Shown here: in pieces, positions 35,523-46,469 of the stretch
How the letters are laid out: each line of letters opens with the position of its first letter
How positions within the stretch are numbered: position 1 is the stretch's first letter
DNA from: Ornithorhynchus anatinus
Taxonomy: Eukaryota > Chordata > Mammalia > Monotremata > Ornithorhynchidae
Assembly: GCF_004115215.2 (NCBI RefSeq)
Contig: NC_041736.1
Coordinates: 19,452,501 to 19,516,500, forward strand
Direction of reading: 5' to 3'
Length of the DNA: 64,000 nucleotides
The notes under the pieces: generated by a model
Told to the model about the DNA's origin: nothing
Databases searched by the model: none
The model's input: only the letters and a program-made list of their open reading frames with translations
Translations under genes and position numbers: made by a program

Positions 35523-36033
35523 AAAAGCAAGAAGCCGTCTCCCTCTCCTCCCCCCCCCTCCGCCCCCTTGCCCCCACCCCCACCCCCACCCTCAGCCTGC
35601 CCTCCGAAGGCAGAAAGTCACTGGGTTTACATGGCGCATCTCCTCTGCGGAACTGCACGTTTCATTTCCATCTTCAACACGGAACTTCTAGAGAACCAGG
35701 CCTGCAGAAGGCGCCGGCTTCTTGGCGGAGCGGATACCTAATAAGGGGAAACTGGTAAATCCAAACGTCCATTTACAATTTTACCGCCAAAGTGTTTTTT
35801 TTTCTAAGTCTCCCTCCTTCTCCCCTCCCCCCGATCTTCGTGGTGATGCTGATGAACCTGTATAGTGCATGTGGCCGTGTGTTAAGGCAATGGTGTTTTG
35901 TTCTGAGCTTAAGAGTTAACTGTTTCCTTTCCCTAAATGAATGCAATTTATTTAAACTCTGGGAAATGTACCCTCGGTCTCTCTCCAAGTTTCCACTGTC
36001 ATAATACCGCATGGGCCACTGTCTTTTTATGTG

Positions 36034-36039
36034 AATAAA
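36034..36039 (+). terminator. HOXD11 polyadenylation signal
   Basis: AATAAA in TATGTGAATAAATGGTTTC lies about 510 bases past the stop in AT-rich sequence. It is the first canonical signal after HOXD11 and precedes a purine-rich simple repeat. Confidence 0.7.
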
Positions 36040-36129
36040 TGGTTTCTAGTAAAATGAAGGGTCATCCTCAATGCACCGTATGAATTTTCCTCGGTGGAGA
36101 GTTTTAGCGCCCAGTCAGGACCTCAGAGT

Positions 36130-36300
36130 CAGAAGAGGAAAGGAAAAAAAAGAAAAGAAAGAAAAGAGAAAGGGAAAGGAAAGAAAAGAAAAGAAAAGAG
36201 AAGAGAAAGAAACGAAAGGGAAAGGAAAAGAGAAAAGGAAAGGGAAAGGAAGAAATTGGGAAGGGGGGAGAAAACGGAAGAAATAGAAAGAGGAAATAAA
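36130..36300. repeat. (GAAA)n/(GGAAA)n purine tract
   Basis: About 170 bases of GAAA, GGAAA and AAAGG units just past the putative HOXD11 polyadenylation site. The Lys/Glu-rich frames are repeat products. Confidence 0.9.
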
Positions 36301-36839
36301 TAGGGGAACTATCCAAAAGCGAGCACGTTGTTTTCACCGGATTTGAAATCAGGGCCAGTGGTATCCTGGCTGCCTTTTTTATGTAACTTTCACAGTTAAT
36401 CCCCACGGGGTGGAAGCCAGGCGGGAGCTGGCTCTCTGCCTTCTATCAGAACTGATGGGACAGGCTGAACAGAGGCGACTAAAACAGCTAATTCAGGTCT
36501 CCAGTTCTAGCAACTTCGAATTTGGGAAATCAAAGCTCCAACAGGACAAAACCAAACAAAACAAAAACAAAAACCCAAAAACCTAACCTCTCCAAACCCC
36601 ACCCCAGGACCATTTCTTAGGGACAGCCTTTCCTTGGGAGCCGTATTGAGATAAGGGGTGGAGGGTGGATTTCTCAGTGAAAAGAGGCAGAAAGAAAGAA
36701 AAAAAATCCCCCCCCCCCAAAAAAGTTGGAGGGAAATTAAGTGGCCCGTTTGAAGAGACGTTGAACTTATCGCTTGCTTCCTTGTTCGGGGGAGGCAGGC
36801 GAGTGTAATTCTTGCTCTGAGGCAAGTGTTAAAGAACTA

Positions 36840-38400
36840 CTCCTTGCCTTTATTTCTTAAAGTTGAAGAATGTGGTTGAGGTCTTCGCTGCACTTTATGT
36901 TGCGTGACCTGCCTAAGCTGTTTACAAAACCTTGAACTGTCTAGACAACACCATAAAAGCCAAAGTTCTAAACAGCTTAATTGGGTTATATTATCCACCT
37001 TCTGGTGGGCGCAGAAGAGATTTCCGCAATGTGCAATAAAGGGAAGGAGTGAGAAAAGATTCTCTCTCTCTCCCTCCCTCTCCCCCCCCCTTTTAAAGAC
37101 TAAAGTAGTTCTTATGATTCTTGCTTCTAGTAAGCTCAAAGTAGGAAAATTAGTCCATAAAAAGTACAAAATAAAAACCTGAAACGATTGCGATAGTGGT
37201 AGGCACCTCTAAAAAATAAAAATTTCCAAGTCTCTTGCAAGAAACAAAAACATAAGTGTATGCCTTTGAACTTCCAAAATGTCAAGGTCATCACCTTTAA
37301 CCTTTCTGAATAATTAGGCGCCTTAAAGTTCTTCTGTTATTTTCAACCACCACCCACTAACACACACGCACGCACACGCACCATCGCCCCCCCACACCCA
37401 CATACGACCGCACGAAGAATTATATATGAAGAATTATCATAAATCTAAGCAAATTCTCAATTTCAAGATCAATACCTCCAATTTCCTGCTAAACATTTCC
37501 TTAAACTTGTGAGCAATTAATTTTGTTAAAGTGTTTTCAATCACGCTGCCTCAGGACGATGCTTTTAGGAAAGGAATAAGAAACACTAGTTTTCTCGTCT
37601 TTGCTCTCTATTCCTTTTCCCTTAAGAGTACGAACCGTGCTCTTAAAAGGAAACCTTTAGGGGAGGACATTTTCATTCTGTTTTAAACTAATCTGTAGCC
37701 CTGTCTAATCAATTATTAAATCTTCAGAAATATTCATCTTCGCGCTCTATGTATACTTTCTAAAACCTCCCAGCCCTTATGGAAATAAGCCCGTGAGCCC
37801 CATATCGAATGATTAGCTTTCTAACGCCCTGGGGGACGTTACTGCCTAGATGGCGAGGCCTGTTTATTCCCAAAGCTTGAAAATAGTCCATTATTTCTGT
37901 CCTTATTTGTCTATTTATTTATTTATTCAACTATCCCTGCTCCTCCCCGGCTTCCCCTCTGAAGGGAACATCCAGAGAGAATGTTTCTCTGGTGTTATGT
38001 AAGGAAGAGCCACACGAGGGCGCGCTCACGTTCCAGAAAGCGCACGTTGGTGTGAGTGCTGCAATCATTACCTTTTCCTACTCGTAATCAGGATTCGAAT
38101 GGGCACCTTCATCACAAAAGCGATAGGCACCCGAGAATCTCTTTTCTCTAGTCGTCAGGAGATGTACAGGCTTTCTTACTGAAGGGGGGAAAAAAGAAAC
38201 AGAACAGCCAGGTTTCGGAAAGGCATACCTGGGTCCTTCCACGCTCAAGAAATAAACGGTTTAAAATCGAATTCCTGGGCCACCCCTTGTTCTAGCAGAA
38301 TGGAGATTTTCTAAATCAAAAATCGTATTTTTAAAAAACCCGGAAAAAATTCTCATTCTATTCGTTCACTCGATGTAATTTGTTGTTCCCTTCTGTTCCA
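36840..38400. other. HOXD11-HOXD10 spacer: candidate conserved non-coding DNA
   Basis: Unique AT-rich sequence with homeodomain-type cores. About 36840-37060 is notable: it contains CACCATAAAAGCC (an ABD-B-like core), AACAGCTTAATTGGG and, on the minus strand at 36995-37008, CCACCAGAAGGTGG, a partial CTCF match. About 37300-38000 holds more TTTAT/ATTAA cores. No gene is seen. Confidence 0.4.
38010..38026 (+). promoter_or_regulatory. Probable CTCF motif between HOXD11 and HOXD10
   Basis: CCACACGAGGGCGCGCT matches the CTCF core (CCASYAGRGGGCGC) except at two positions in the centre. It reads on the plus strand, opposite to the motif at 21169. Confidence 0.5.
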
Positions 38401-41400
38401 ATTTTACGAGCCAAATGTCTAGGAGATGTCAGATAGATGTACTTTTCTCTTCTCCTGGTCCTAGATAGGATATGAACCTTTTGTTCGGAACAGCTCAACG
38501 AGCCGAGGGCTGGGCTCAAGGGAGCAGATAGTGTCTTCGTAACGAAAGAGGCTCCCGAGAGGAGCGGAGAGTTTGGTTCCCGATGAAACAAGATAATCGG
38601 GGAAAAGGCAGTGGGGATGCGGGAGATTTTCAACCCCTAAAAGGCCCGGGCCAGGTTGGGCTGGCGGGCGGCTCTGTCCAAGGCAGAGACTGTTCTTCTG
38701 CCAGGAGCCGGGCAGGCTGGAGGCTGTGGCCAGCCGGCGGACTGTTGTCCAAAAAAAAAAAAACCAACAAAAAAGGCTCCCGCCCAACCGAAGCCATGGG
38801 CCCGGTCCAGGAAACGAGATTCGGTTGAACTCGGATCCTCAACACCTCCGCCACCCTGCACCCCCGCGGCCGAATTCCCGGACCTGGGGAACGTCCACCC
38901 CCTGACCTCCCCCCGGGGACCCGGCGGGGGGTGGCTTGAGTCCAGGCCCGAAGGCGGGAGCGTTTTCTCCGTTCAAGGGCTGGGGTTGGCGTTGGCCGTG
39001 GAGGGCGACGTTTCCTCCTCGAAGTTCACTGTTAGCGCGGCCGGAATCCCGGCGGCCTCCCGAGCCCTCCCAGGGGGTCATTCCGACTCGCTCGGACCGG
39101 TGGTAGTAACAGCCTGGGCAACCCTGACCACCGGGGCTCCCTGGGCCGCTTCTCCCGGGCCCTCGGCCCTTGCAACCCGGGGCGGGACAGAGTGCGGGAG
39201 GCCGAGCCGAGGCCCCAGAGACCCGGGAGAGGCGCTTGGTCGGACCGTGCGGGCCTTCGCGGTTGTGTGTCCGTCGTTGTCGTTTCTGGTCAGGGTTGGA
39301 GGGGAGAGGGAGGGAGGCGGCACTGGACAGGTGAAAAATCCCTCCCGTGATCGTGCCTTTCCCAGCCCCTTCTCTCCAACCCTGGGGGAGTCGGTGCGGG
39401 AGGCCACCGTGCGGCTCCGGGCGCGGGACTGGGCGAGAAGAAGGCAGGGGTTTTGCGGGAGGAGCCCGCAAGTCCATCCGGACGAGTGACCGGTCGCGCC
39501 GGGCCTTGGGGGCTTCTGCGGCCCGGAGCCGTCGCCGCAGTTGAGGCAGGGAAAGAGGAGTGCGGGCTCGGAGTGCGGGGGGCTCTCCGCAAGACCGCCG
39601 GTGGGGACACCCCGGGGCCGGGCCGCCTTCCCGGTTCAGCCCAAGGGGTGGGAAGGCGCGGGACCTGAAGAAGCTCCGGGATGGAGAGAGCAGGGAGAAA
39701 GAGGGACAGCTGTCCCGATGGAACACAACGGGCACCAGCCCTTGGAGAGGCAAGGCCACTGGTCTTTGGACAAGGGTAGTTGGTGGTTTCAGACACGGAC
39801 ACGGTGGAGCGTTTGGAAAAGGTGTTGCCCTTCGCTTCTGGGAGGGAAGCACACCGCGGCTGCTGACTCTCTGCAAAGATCTCTCTCTCTGCTGCGGTCT
39901 TCGCTGGGTACTTCTGCCTCTGAGCTCCCCTAAATCAGGTCCTTCGCCCCTCTTCTCTGCCCAAACCTCTACCCCTAATCCAGCTTCCTGCCCCTGTTTC
40001 CCCGTGCAAGCAGAGCCCGAGCAGAGAGCGTTTCAATCCCAGGAGCTCCCCCAAACCAGCTCTGGGTGAATCTGGGAGCAACCCCCGCCCCGCCTCCCTC
40101 CCGGAGCCCCATTTTTACCCCCCTCCCCATTTTTCTGGACTCGAGAAAGATCAGAGACAGTCTGGTCTTTGATTACAGGGCGGATTTTCCTGAAAAGCCG
40201 TTCCTTTATCTGTTCTGGAAGGGTGCTGTGGCTTAGAGAGGAGCCTGGCTCTGAATGTAGGGTGCACATCTCATTTATGGGGCAATATTGATTTATTATT
40301 AATGTTAATGACTTCTCCCGATCTAAATATGATCTACGGCTACTGATACATTAAATACTCGAAAGCAGAAAAACTGCTGCCTCCAAACAATAGCATATTT
40401 TCATTTTCCTTCCTATTCCAAGCTTTATTTCTCAGTGTTCGTTTTTCTTCCTGTCCGTCTCCCAAAGAATGGATTTTTGTTCTTTCTTGTTTTAGGTTTT
40501 TGGGGTTTTTTTTAAAATCTAGACTGTTAGCCGTTTGTTCTTGCTATCTGAAAGAAGGGCGAAAGAGAGGAGAGAGAGAGACAGACGCTGAGATAGTTCT
40601 CTTAGGCTATATGAGAAATTCACATTTTTGGTTCTTCCCTGCCTAGTGAATAAATAAAAGAAATGTCCTCAGTCAAAAAAAATCGAAAGAACCGGTTATT
40701 ATTTCAACTTAAGTCCTGCGAACACGGCCAGCATCCCTAGTCATGTGGATGGAGTTTGCTTGTAATATTTCTGGTTACATTATTTTCTTCAAGTGTAAAT
40801 AAAGATTACGAATGACCGTTTGATGGGCATAAAATCTTCGATTAGATGGAACAGCCGAGGGTTAGCCCGAATCTAGGAAAAATAGGATTTTGTTTCTTTA
40901 AACTCTGTGGGTTGTCTGGCCGTTCTGGAGAAGCGGGGAAGCAGCTAGGAAGTACAACAACAGTCTTCAGTAAGGGACAACGTGAACTCTAGGACAGCGT
41001 TCCTGAGCTGACCATCTTAGCATTGGCTCTGATCATGATCTCAACTGGACGAGTCGCTTTAAGCAGACATGAAAGGGGCGAGAACCGTCAGCAGCTAGGC
41101 TAGTCGGGAGGAGAGTTGATTTCTTTTTTTTTTCCTTAAAAACAACGGCTCCTAGAAAGGTAATGTGTAAACTCTCCGCCAACTCAGGGGCCTTAGCCTG
41201 TAGCTGTAAAGACGCTCGAGTTCTTAACCTGACAATGATGTTGTATTTGAACAGCTGCGATAAGGTTTTAAAACGTCTGTCTCATGGCCACAGCGGAGTT
41301 TTTAAATAGGGTTATTGTTGCCGACAATGCTCAGAGAAAATCGCAGTCAAAAATGATGTAAAATTCCAACTTCCACCGGGGTCGAGGAGACGGGATCTTC

Positions 41401-43220
41401 TAGGTTCGGTTTGTTTTTAAATACGGTTCACGGTCAGTGTTTCGGGCCGCCCCGGGGGGAGAGAGAGAGAGAGAAAGAGAAAGGGAGAAAGAGAGAGACA
41501 GAGATAGAGAAACGGGGCGGCCAAAAGGCAGATCTCTCTCGGGCGGGCGTTGGAAAGCCAAGGTTGGGAAGAGCTAGCTCCCGGAGCTTCCCCGAGCCAA
41601 AGCCGGGAGAGAAAGTTTCAAGGCCAGTTTTTTTCTCGTAAAAGCCGGGGAGTTTCGAGGCTTTTTCCTGGGCAAGCCCGCCCCGGCCGAGACCTCCCCT
41701 TCGCCTGGGGGTCTGGCCAGCCCGAGGAGCGCACAGAGGCCGGGTTTGGCATTGGCAAAGACTTTTAGGAATCTCCGAGAACTATAAAACTCAACTTGTG
41801 ACCAAAGTAGAGCTTTTAATATCTGACGATTTGTGTTAAAACAAAAATTGACCCTCTTGGTTAGCAGTGAGGGGAAAAATCAATAGTATAATTTTCAATA
41901 ATTCATACCGCGAACGCCATTATGCTAAATCTTAACTATTAATCTCATCCTTTACAAAGTCTCGATTGATTTGTTAATAAAATATCTCCCCGTGTGTGGC
42001 AACAGAGGGTATAACTCTTTAAAAACCTTCAGAAGCAAGAAAATTACCAAGTAGCCCAAGAATGTAGATGAGAATTTTATTGATCGCCCTGATTCTGCTT
42101 AATATGGATTAATAAATTCCACAACCTTTTGTACCTCGCACTTGTCAGAAACCAATGCTTTTACAAAATCCATAAAAGGAAAACATATTTTTTTTGCATA
42201 ATAACCAAATGACACTTTGGCCATTTCCCTCGTTTTTCAGCTCAGCCCAACCGGTAGCTTCAAACTTTCCAGCCCTGTGGTGGGCTTTTTCGTCCTTTTC
42301 TCTTGCCTTCTCTCTCATCCCCTTCTCCCCTCCCTCTCTTGTGCACGTACGTGCACGCAGATAAAGAGAGGTCTATATATTTATGGATCTATATATCTAT
42401 ACATTCAGAGGTATAGATAGGAATATGCATGCATGTGTGTGTGTGTGTATGTGTGTGTGTGTGTGTGCATGGCTAGAGAGAGATGCTCTTCGGGTGGGGG
42501 CAGCCCCAACTCCAATCTCCTGCAGGAGCCTGAGGGGCTGTTTTTCTGGCAGCATATTATTGTTAGCCCATAATAGTGCCCCAGATGGGGCCGCCCAGCG
42601 GCGTCCCACCCCCTTGGCGGTCAAGAGAACGGCCGATTTGGACAGGGGAGAAATGTAGAACCCCAACCGGCTCTGAGCGCCCAGAGCCGATTCTGGGCGG
42701 GGGGCTCGGGGGAGGCTTCTAGATGGGGAGCGGTCCTCCTCTTGCTGTGCACCAGGAGAGCTGCCCCCCTCCTCCTCCCCCTCCCCGTTATTCTCTAGGC
42801 CGTCGGTTATGCCGATGGGGATTTGGGGAGCCCCGGGACCGGTCCTGCCGGCCGAATTCGGACTCACCTCCAGAAGCTTCCTAAATCAATCCTCATCTGC
42901 ACACGCACACATACACCCCCCGCATTCCCCCCCCCCCCGCGCCCCCTCTCTGCTTCTCCCCGCCCCCCCTTCCCCTCCCGGACTCCTGGGTCCTTTCCGA
43001 CCCCTCGTCCTCTGCCCCGGCCAGTCCTTGCCCCTCGTCGGGCCCGAGCTCAGGGCACCACGGGCCGCCTGGGAACCGGCTGGGGCGGAGGGGACTTGGG
43101 CCGGCGCTGTCCCGGGGCTGTCCCGGGGCTGTCCCGGTTGGCCTGGCTGGCCCCGCACTATCCCCGGCGCGTTGTAGATGTCGCTGTTGTCCGCGGTTGC
43201 GCGACCGGCCGGCCGGGCCC
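38401..43220. other. HOXD11-HOXD10 spacer, remainder
   Basis: About 38600-39980 is GC-rich with long spurious frames on both strands and no recognisable protein. About 40260-41400 and 41760-42220 are AT-rich and unique, probably regulatory. Simple repeats are GA at about 41458-41512 and a compound TA/GT patch at about 42370-42470. No coding gene or interspersed repeat is recognised. Confidence 0.45.
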
Positions 43221-43226
43221 GGGGAC

Positions 43227-43278
43227 CACGTGACCCGCGAGGAGGCAGCGGCTCAAGGCCATTTTCAAATCTCATTGG
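43227..43278 (+). promoter_or_regulatory. HOXD10 proximal promoter elements (CACGTG and inverted CCAAT)
   Basis: CACGTG at 43227-43232 (ACCACGTGACC) and ATTGG at 43274-43278 (CTCATTGGCTTGG) lie 110-165 bases upstream of the HOXD10 ATG. No TATA box is evident. The arrangement resembles those of HOXD13 and HOXD9. Confidence 0.5.
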
Positions 43279-43389
43279 CTTGGTTGTCATGTGGTCGAGC
43301 AGAGGCATCCACAATTACACAGGGAATGTTTTCCTAGAGATGTCAGCCTACAAAGGACACAATCTCTCTTCTTCAAATTCCTCCCCAAA

Positions 43390-45834
43390 ATGTCGTTTCC
43401 CAACAGCTCTCCTGCTGCTAATACTTTTTTAGTAGATTCCTTGATCAGTGCCTGTAGGAGTGACAGTTTTTATTCTAGCAGCGCCAGCATGTATATGCCA
43501 ACACCTAACACAGACATGGGGACTTATGGAATGCAAACCTGTGGACTGCTACCGTCTCTGGCTAAAAGAGAAGTTAATCACCAAAATATGGGTATGAATG
43601 TACATCCTTATATACCTCAAGTAGACAGTTGGACAGATGCGAACAGGTCCTGCCGAATAGAGCAACCTGTTACACAGCAAGTACCCACTTGCTCCTTCAC
43701 CACCAACATTAAGGAAGAAACCAATTGCTGCATGTATTCCGATAAGCGAACCAAACTCGTTCCTTCCGACGTCCCTTCCTACCAGAGGTTGGTCTCTGAA
43801 TCATGCCCCATTGAAAATCCCGAGGTTCCCGTCCCCGGATATTTCAGACTGAGCCAGACCTACGCAGCTGGGAGAACCCCAGAGTGCAATAACAGTCCTG
43901 AAACGAGTTCAACTGTAATGTTACAGTTAAACCCTCGCGGCACTGCCAAACCGCAGCTGTCTGCTGCCCAACTTCAGCTGGAAAAGAAAATGAATGAAAA
44001 CGCGAACAACCAAGACACGGCTAAAGTCTCTCGAGGGGAAAGTCCAGAACCCAAGTCCACTTTGCAAGAGGAGAGGAGCTGCCTGGCCGAAGGATCCGTG
44101 TCCAGCCCAGAAGTGCAGGAGAAGGAGAGTAAAGGTCGGTATGATCAAAGTTGAAACCGTGGCGCGGTGTAACTCGAACACGCCGGCACCATAAAACACA
44201 GTAGAAAATACTAACAAGCGCCACAGCCATAACATTTAATGATAAGGAGGTACCGGGCTGCAGGTGCTGGCTTTCTGAGGCTTTGAGAAGGGGGGAAGAA
44301 AGAGGGAACGGGGTGGGGGTGGGGGGTGAGAGAGGATCGCCTCCCCCGGTGGCCAACAGTTTTGTATGTTTTGTTTTTGTTTTTTTTTACCCCCCTTATT
44401 TGCCCTTGTCTTGCTCGGTTTCCCCGCCGCACAGATTACTCGAGTCGGGGGAAAGGGGTTTGCCTTGATTTTTGCCTTGGACAGTCCAGATAGACAACAA
44501 AAGAGCTCAAGGAGTCCTGGGCTGTAAAAAAAAAATGCAGTTGAAATGGTACGATTTCCTAGTGGTATTTGAATTCTGTATTTTTACCGCCTCTAATTCT
44601 ATGTTGATCACATTTAAAATCACCGTGCTCGTTTTTCTGCAAACCTGTAAACCTTTATATAAGCATAACATTGGACAGAGATGTCCAGGGGAGGCAGAAA
44701 GGCGCCTTGGGTTGGGAGGAAGGGGGAGTGGGAGAAAAGGGCTGCTGTTTGGGAAAACCTAGGCTTTGTTTTAAAAAGTGCAGGCGGATTTTTCCATTCT
44801 ATTTCAAAGATGAAAACGCGAAAGCTTAAGTGATGGTTTCCAAGTAAAGTCCAGAGAGGGCTCGAATTTGAACCGGGAGTAGTGGGAGATAGCTAAACGG
44901 AGACATTTTACTATCTGAAAATGGTCTTTGCAAGCCCTAGCCCCTGGCATAGGCAAGTGGAGAATAAGGGGACTAAATTTGCCCGGGTTAAGTGCCTCTG
45001 TGAGAAAGGAAAGAATTCGAGAGGATAAACAATGTTCAGGCAAAGCTTGGTGGAAGGTGTTCATTTCTGCAGGGGAGACTGTACATCGGCGTCTATCAAG
45101 CTGGCGGTGGAAATCCACGCCCGCAAGAGCGAGAAAGGTGATGCAAACTAGAATTTGGAATTGACAGATTTTCCTACTAAATGGCTCAAAAGACTAAGGG
45201 CACAAGCGGCCCAGACCCTTTTACAAGGTTCCCGGGAATTCCCTGGCAGATTAAATCATGTTCGATTGGGAAATGCGAGGTGGAAACTTTGGTCTGAAAT
45301 AAAATCCCTGGAGGAAAGGTAAAACCCAGGGTACCCTCGCTCCCTGTCTTTGGAGCCAGTTAGCCTGAATCTGGGCAGAGTGAAAAACCTCTTCCTGAAT
45401 GCACAGTATCGTGTGAGTATTGTTTAATACTGATATTTCCCAGGGCTTCCAGGCAATACAGAAAAAGAAGGGTCATGGCCAAGGGTACACTTTAACAGAC
45501 TGAGAAAAAAAAAAGTCATTTTCTTCATCTTCTTCTTCTTCTTTTGATTTTGCTAGAGGAAATCAAGTCCGATACTCCAACCAGCAATTGGTTAACTGCA
45601 AAGAGTGGCAGAAAGAAGAGGTGTCCTTATACTAAGCATCAAACACTGGAATTAGAAAAAGAATTCTTATTCAATATGTACCTCACTCGCGAGCGCCGCC
45701 TAGAGATCAGTAAGAGTGTAAACCTCACTGACAGGCAGGTCAAGATTTGGTTTCAAAACCGCAGAATGAAGCTTAAGAAGATGAGCAGGGAGAACCGAAT
45801 CCGAGAACTGACCGCTAATCTGACCTTCTCTTAA
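43390..45834 (+). CDS. HOXD10: Homeobox protein HOXD10
   Basis: HOXD10 specifies lumbar motor neurons and hindlimb pattern. Exon 1 is 43390-44134 and exon 2 is 45557-45834, separated by a 1422-base GT-AG intron; the product is 340 residues, the human length. The start is the ATG of [20 protein letters not shown]; upstream in-frame sequence to 43291 is open but unconserved. Nearly all of exon 1 aligns with human ([60 protein letters not shown]). The PBX-contact Trp is residue 260 (SNWLTAKSG). The homeodomain is 266-325 ([20 protein letters not shown] onward) and the C-terminus is [15 protein letters not shown]. Unlike its neighbours it has no homopeptide tract and a much lower GC coding sequence. 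Confidence 0.98.
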
Positions 45835-46012
45835 ACCGTAAAGCGGGGGAGGAAACAGTGAAAATATTCGGCACAACGTTACCGGGTGCTAAATGCAGGA
45901 GAGACTGAAAACAAACTAAAAAAACCTTCATTTTTCTTTTGATTTTCCTGATAGAATGTGACTTTGGGGTCATTCTTTTAGTGCTGCAAGTGAATCTGTA
46001 TTCCTATGAGTA

Positions 46013-46042
46013 TATATATACATATATATTATATATATATAA
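46013..46042. repeat. (TA)n run in HOXD10 3' UTR
   Basis: An AT dinucleotide-rich run within the presumptive 3' UTR, about 180 bases past the stop. Confidence 0.85.
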
Positions 46043-46452
46043 ACTTAGCACGTGTAATTTATTTTTTTCTCATCGTAATGCAGGGTACCTATTATTGCGC
46101 ATTATCATCTGGTCTTAACTTATTGGGACTGTCGAACATCCAAGCAATGTGATTTTTTTCATGTTTTTACTAACAAAAATGGTCTGAACGTGGGGCTCAC
46201 ATGGGCCGTGACATTTTGAATACATTCAATACTGAAAAATTAAAAAAAAAAACACAAAACCACCCAACCTTTGGAAAAAAGCACATTACAATGTAACTAT
46301 CCTCGCCAATGAACTTAGAGATTGTCCTTCGTAAAATGGAATATTGACTACTTATCCGTTGTAGACATTTTCTTGTGGTGCATATGTGGTATCGTAGAAG
46401 TCCAAACAGCAATATGTCTTTTTTGTGCATGTTCTATTCGCATGTATAATGC

Positions 46453-46458
46453 AATAAA
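46453..46458 (+). terminator. HOXD10 polyadenylation signal
   Basis: AATAAA in TATAATGCAATAAACTCTG lies about 620 bases past the stop, with a T/G-rich stretch shortly downstream. It is the first canonical signal in the presumptive 3' UTR. Confidence 0.7.
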
Positions 46459-46469
46459 CTCTGTAAACG

